From contig CAVAPG010000108.1 of the NCBI GenBank assembly GCA_963590435.1, forward strand, positions 1-5,811: DNA of 5,811 bases, read 5' to 3'. The DNA comes from F23-B02 sp963590435. GTDB lineage: Bacteria > Bacillota > Clostridia > Oscillospirales > Oscillospiraceae. The notes beneath the pieces are model-generated. The model worked only from the letters and a program-made list of their open reading frames with translations. It was not told the DNA's origin and did no database searches. Position numbers and translations under genes: made by a program. Below, piece after piece: positions 3,585 to 5,811 of this stretch (position 1 is its first letter; each line of letters begins with the position of its first letter).

Positions 3585-5811
3585 TTATTTTATGTTAAAT
3601 TTTATGTCAATGCCGTTTACGCTGAGAACCGCATCGCCTGATATTCCGATTGTTTTTATATAGCACCCGCCGGAGCCGCCTTTCAAGGATATTATATCCG
3701 GACCTATGAGCTCAATCGGGCCTGAGCATTTAAGAACAACAGGCTCCTGCCAATATGGGGCGAGGTTGCCGTATTCGTCTACAGCGCGAATTCGCACAGC
3801 GGCAGCATCGTATGTTTCATCTTCGCAAAGAATTGTCTTATGTGCCGTCACATCAAGGTGAACAGTCTGTCCGGGAGAGCGCGTTACCGAGCACACTACA
3901 TTACCATCTATTACGGCATCAAAACGCCACTTTGTTGCCTCTCCTCCCCAATTGCCGACATACTTCCCGTACAGCTCAACTCCGCCGGAAAATTTAAGCC
4001 CTTTAAAAAGCATCAGATTGGCAAATTTGGCAAGTATTTTAGGTGGCAATGAGCTGGGTCCGAATTTTGCAACAGCAGTCATGCATTCTTTTACAGTTGC
4101 CGCGGTTTTTTCGTCGAAGCCCTCCTGCGTCATAAGCATCTCACCGATAAAATCGTCTACGATAACAGGTGGATGCGGAAGTGCGGGGTATTTATTATGT
4201 GCCGGGTAAAATTCCCTGACAAATATTCCATCTTTATAAAGCTTTATGCTGTCTGCATTCGTGAAGACGTAAACATTGCCTATATCCCCTGCCGGATGTT
4301 CGCCTATATCCATTGAGGATGACACAACGCAGCAGGGCTCGGCTTCACTCTGACTTGCATAAACGGCTGCCGCAAGCTTTGGATTGCGGAACATATCCAT
4401 AACACCGTGATAGCAAATGCCGTCGCCGCTTCCGAAATCCTGATGCGTATTGTAGTCAAACATACACCACGGAAAAATTCCGCAGATATCTTCAGCGGCA
4501 TACATTGCATCAAGCACCTTGGCATGACGCAGGGCGTGGTTAAGTCTGTGCCTCTCGTCATCGAACGGTTTTGTCGGAAACATATGACCGTTGCATTCTG
4601 AGATAAGATACGCCTTGTTTTTTTTATTTGTCACCGATTTTTTAGGTTTAAGTCCCTCATTGTCTCCGCTGTGCGAAAAGTCGTTATATGCATAAACGTC
4701 CTCCAGCAGGTGACTTTTTTCAATGTATCTGACGCCGCTGGTCTGTCGTCCGGAGTCAAGTGTGTGTGCAACGGCATTGGTTCTGCGATAAAGCTTGTCG
4801 CAGTCCTGAGATTCGTTTATTCTGACACCCCACAGCATAATAGACGGATGATGCATATATTGACGTATCATTTCGTCGGTGTTAATTACAGCCTGCTGTT
4901 TCCATTCATCATTTCCAATATGCTGCCAGCCGGGTATTTCTGTGAATACAAGCAGGCCGAGTTCATCGCATCGCGACAAAAAGTGCTGAGACTGAGGATA
5001 GTGTGATGTCCTGACTGCATTTACGCCAAGTTCAAATTTTAATATTTCAACATCGAGCTCCTGAATTGATTTAGGCATTGCATATCCAACATATGCGTAT
5101 GCCTGATGTCGATTAAGTCCTCTGAGTTTCAGCTTATTGCCGTTCAGATAAAATCCGTCGCTTTTAAATTCAACAGTCCTGAAGCCAAAACGCAGACATT
5201 TTTCGTCCACACATTTATTATTTCGCATTGCGCGAACGCGGGCAGTATACAAGGTCGGTGAATCAACTGACCATAGTTTTGCCTCCGGAACATCGAGCTC
5301 GAACGATTTTCCGAGAGCTGACGCAATTATAATATTGTTTTCGTCAACTATATCGGTCACAACATTTTCGCAATCGCTGTATATTCTTACGCGAATTTCA
5401 TGCAGTCCGGTGTTTTCTATAAGTGCTTCCTTTATATAATCATTGTCCTTTACTTCGAGCGTAACTTCACGATATAAACCGCCGTAGCACAAATAATCAA
5501 TCACGAAGCCGAACGGAGGAATATTCAAACTTTCCCTCGTATCAAGGCGAACATCAACCGTGTTTTCCTCTCCGTATTTTACATATTCGCTTATATCTAC
5601 GCTAAAGGCTGTGTAACCGCACGCGTGGTATCCGGCCTTTTCTCCGTTGCAAAAGACTGTTGCTTCATGCGCGGCACCATCAAAGCGCAATATAATTTTC
5701 TTGCCCTGCCATTGACTTGGAACATTAAATTTTTTTCTGTATCCGCATATCATTTGGTAGTCACGACAATCTATGTAATTGTACGGTATTTCCTTTGCTG
5801 TGTGCGGAAGT
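3585..5811 (-). CDS. Glycoside hydrolase family 2 protein (beta-galactosidase-like), 5' end outside the window
   Basis: A GH2 retaining glycosidase; 741 residues are visible (numbered here from the codon at 5810) and the frame is open to the right edge, so the start is not seen. 'LPHTAKEIPYN' at the edge and 'GYRKKFNVP' (22-30) belong to the N-terminal jelly-roll sugar-binding domain (to about 120). An Ig-like domain follows (about 121-207), then the TIM barrel (about 208-489) with 'NAVRTSHYP' (264-272), the acid/base motif 'HPSIMLWGVRINES' with E333, and a probable nucleophile E405 in 'LISECNGH'. 'GDGICYHGVMDMFRNPK' (462-478) closes the barrel. A helical segment and C-terminal beta domains (about 600-741) complete it. 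Both catalytic glutamates are present, so it should be active. Substrate (beta-galactoside, glucuronide or mannoside) cannot be decided, nor can a signal peptide, since the N-terminus is missing. The ATG at 5753 is internal. It looks accessory compared with the housekeeping genes to its left. Confidence 0.9.
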   Translation of the reverse strand, partial: LPHTAKEIPYNYIDCRDYQMICGYRKKFNVPSQWQGKKIILRFDGAAHEATVFCNGEKAGYHACGYTAFSVDISEYVKYGEENTVDVRLDTRESLNIPPFGFVIDYLCYGGLYREVTLEVKDNDYIKEALIENTGLHEIRVRIYSDCENVVTDIVDENNIIIASALGKSFELDVPEAKLWSVDSPTLYTARVRAMRNNKCVDEKCLRFGFRTVEFKSDGFYLNGNKLKLRGLNRHQAYAYVGYAMPKSIQELDVEILKFELGVNAVRTSHYPQSQHFLSRCDELGLLVFTEIPGWQHIGNDEWKQQAVINTDEMIRQYMHHPSIMLWGVRINESQDCDKLYRRTNAVAHTLDSGRQTSGVRYIEKSHLLEDVYAYNDFSHSGDNEGLKPKKSVTNKKNKAYLISECNGHMFPTKPFDDERHRLNHALRHAKVLDAMYAAEDICGIFPWCMFDYNTHQDFGSGDGICYHGVMDMFRNPKLAAAVYASQSEAEPCCVVSSSMDIGEHPAGDIGNVYVFTNADSIKLYKDGIFVREFYPAHNKYPALPHPPVIVDDFIGEMLMTQEGFDEKTAATVKECMTAVAKFGPSSLPPKILAKFANLMLFKGLKFSGGVELYGKYVGNWGGEATKWRFDAVIDGNVVCSVTRSPGQTVHLDVTAHKTILCEDETYDAAAVRIRAVDEYGNLAPYWQEPVVLKCSGPIELIGPDIISLKGGSGGCYIKTIGISGDAVLSVNGIDIKFNIK

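Noticed and set aside
1..5811. CRISPR array, insertion sequence, phage or toxin-antitoxin genes
   Set aside because: No spaced direct repeats, transposase or integrase motifs, or small paired genes are visible on either strand.

Overview
The window looks like chromosomal DNA of a low-to-moderate GC Firmicute of the class Clostridia, probably an uncultured anaerobe from a gut-like habitat. The reasons are the Bacillus/Clostridia-type ribosomal protein L19 followed by signal peptidase I, strong GGAGG-type ribosome binding sites, sigma-A promoters close to consensus, an oxygen-sensitive radical SAM enzyme paired with a DUF2344 partner, and a GH2 glycosidase of a kind common in carbohydrate-degrading anaerobes. 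Genus and species cannot be told from the sequence.

All five protein genes lie on the minus strand; the single tRNA gene lies on the plus strand. In minus-strand transcription order, the window enters inside a large GH2 glycosidase gene (3585-5811, 5' end outside the window). A 68-nt imperfect hairpin lies just behind its stop codon (3514-3581). Next comes tRNA-Pro(CGG), pointing the other way (3367-3442), with its own consensus promoter and intrinsic terminator. Divergent from the tRNA are the B12-binding-like radical SAM gene (1389-3224) and, overlapping its stop by 8 nt, the DUF2344 'radical SAM-linked' gene (737-1396), clearly one translationally coupled unit. Then comes a 135-nt gap with a probable promoter and a structured leader, then rplS (260-601), an intrinsic terminator, a separate promoter and the first 47 codons of lepB (1-143).

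Functionally the window is a junction. On the left are ribosome and secretion housekeeping genes (rplS, lepB) and a conserved but uncharacterised radical SAM pair that in other Clostridia is usually found near ribosome-associated genes. On the right is a carbohydrate-degradation gene, which is accessory in character. The tRNA gene and a large inverted repeat sit exactly at the junction. No gap exceeds about 145 nt, so there is no long unexplained stretch.

The most interesting signals are a possible H-type pseudoknot in the rplS 5' leader directly against the Shine-Dalgarno sequence, the radical SAM / DUF2344 pair of unknown substrate with its DxYxxG and C-terminal four-cysteine features, and the long hairpin at the glycosidase/tRNA boundary. 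I see no CRISPR array, insertion sequence, phage gene or evident new multi-gene system.
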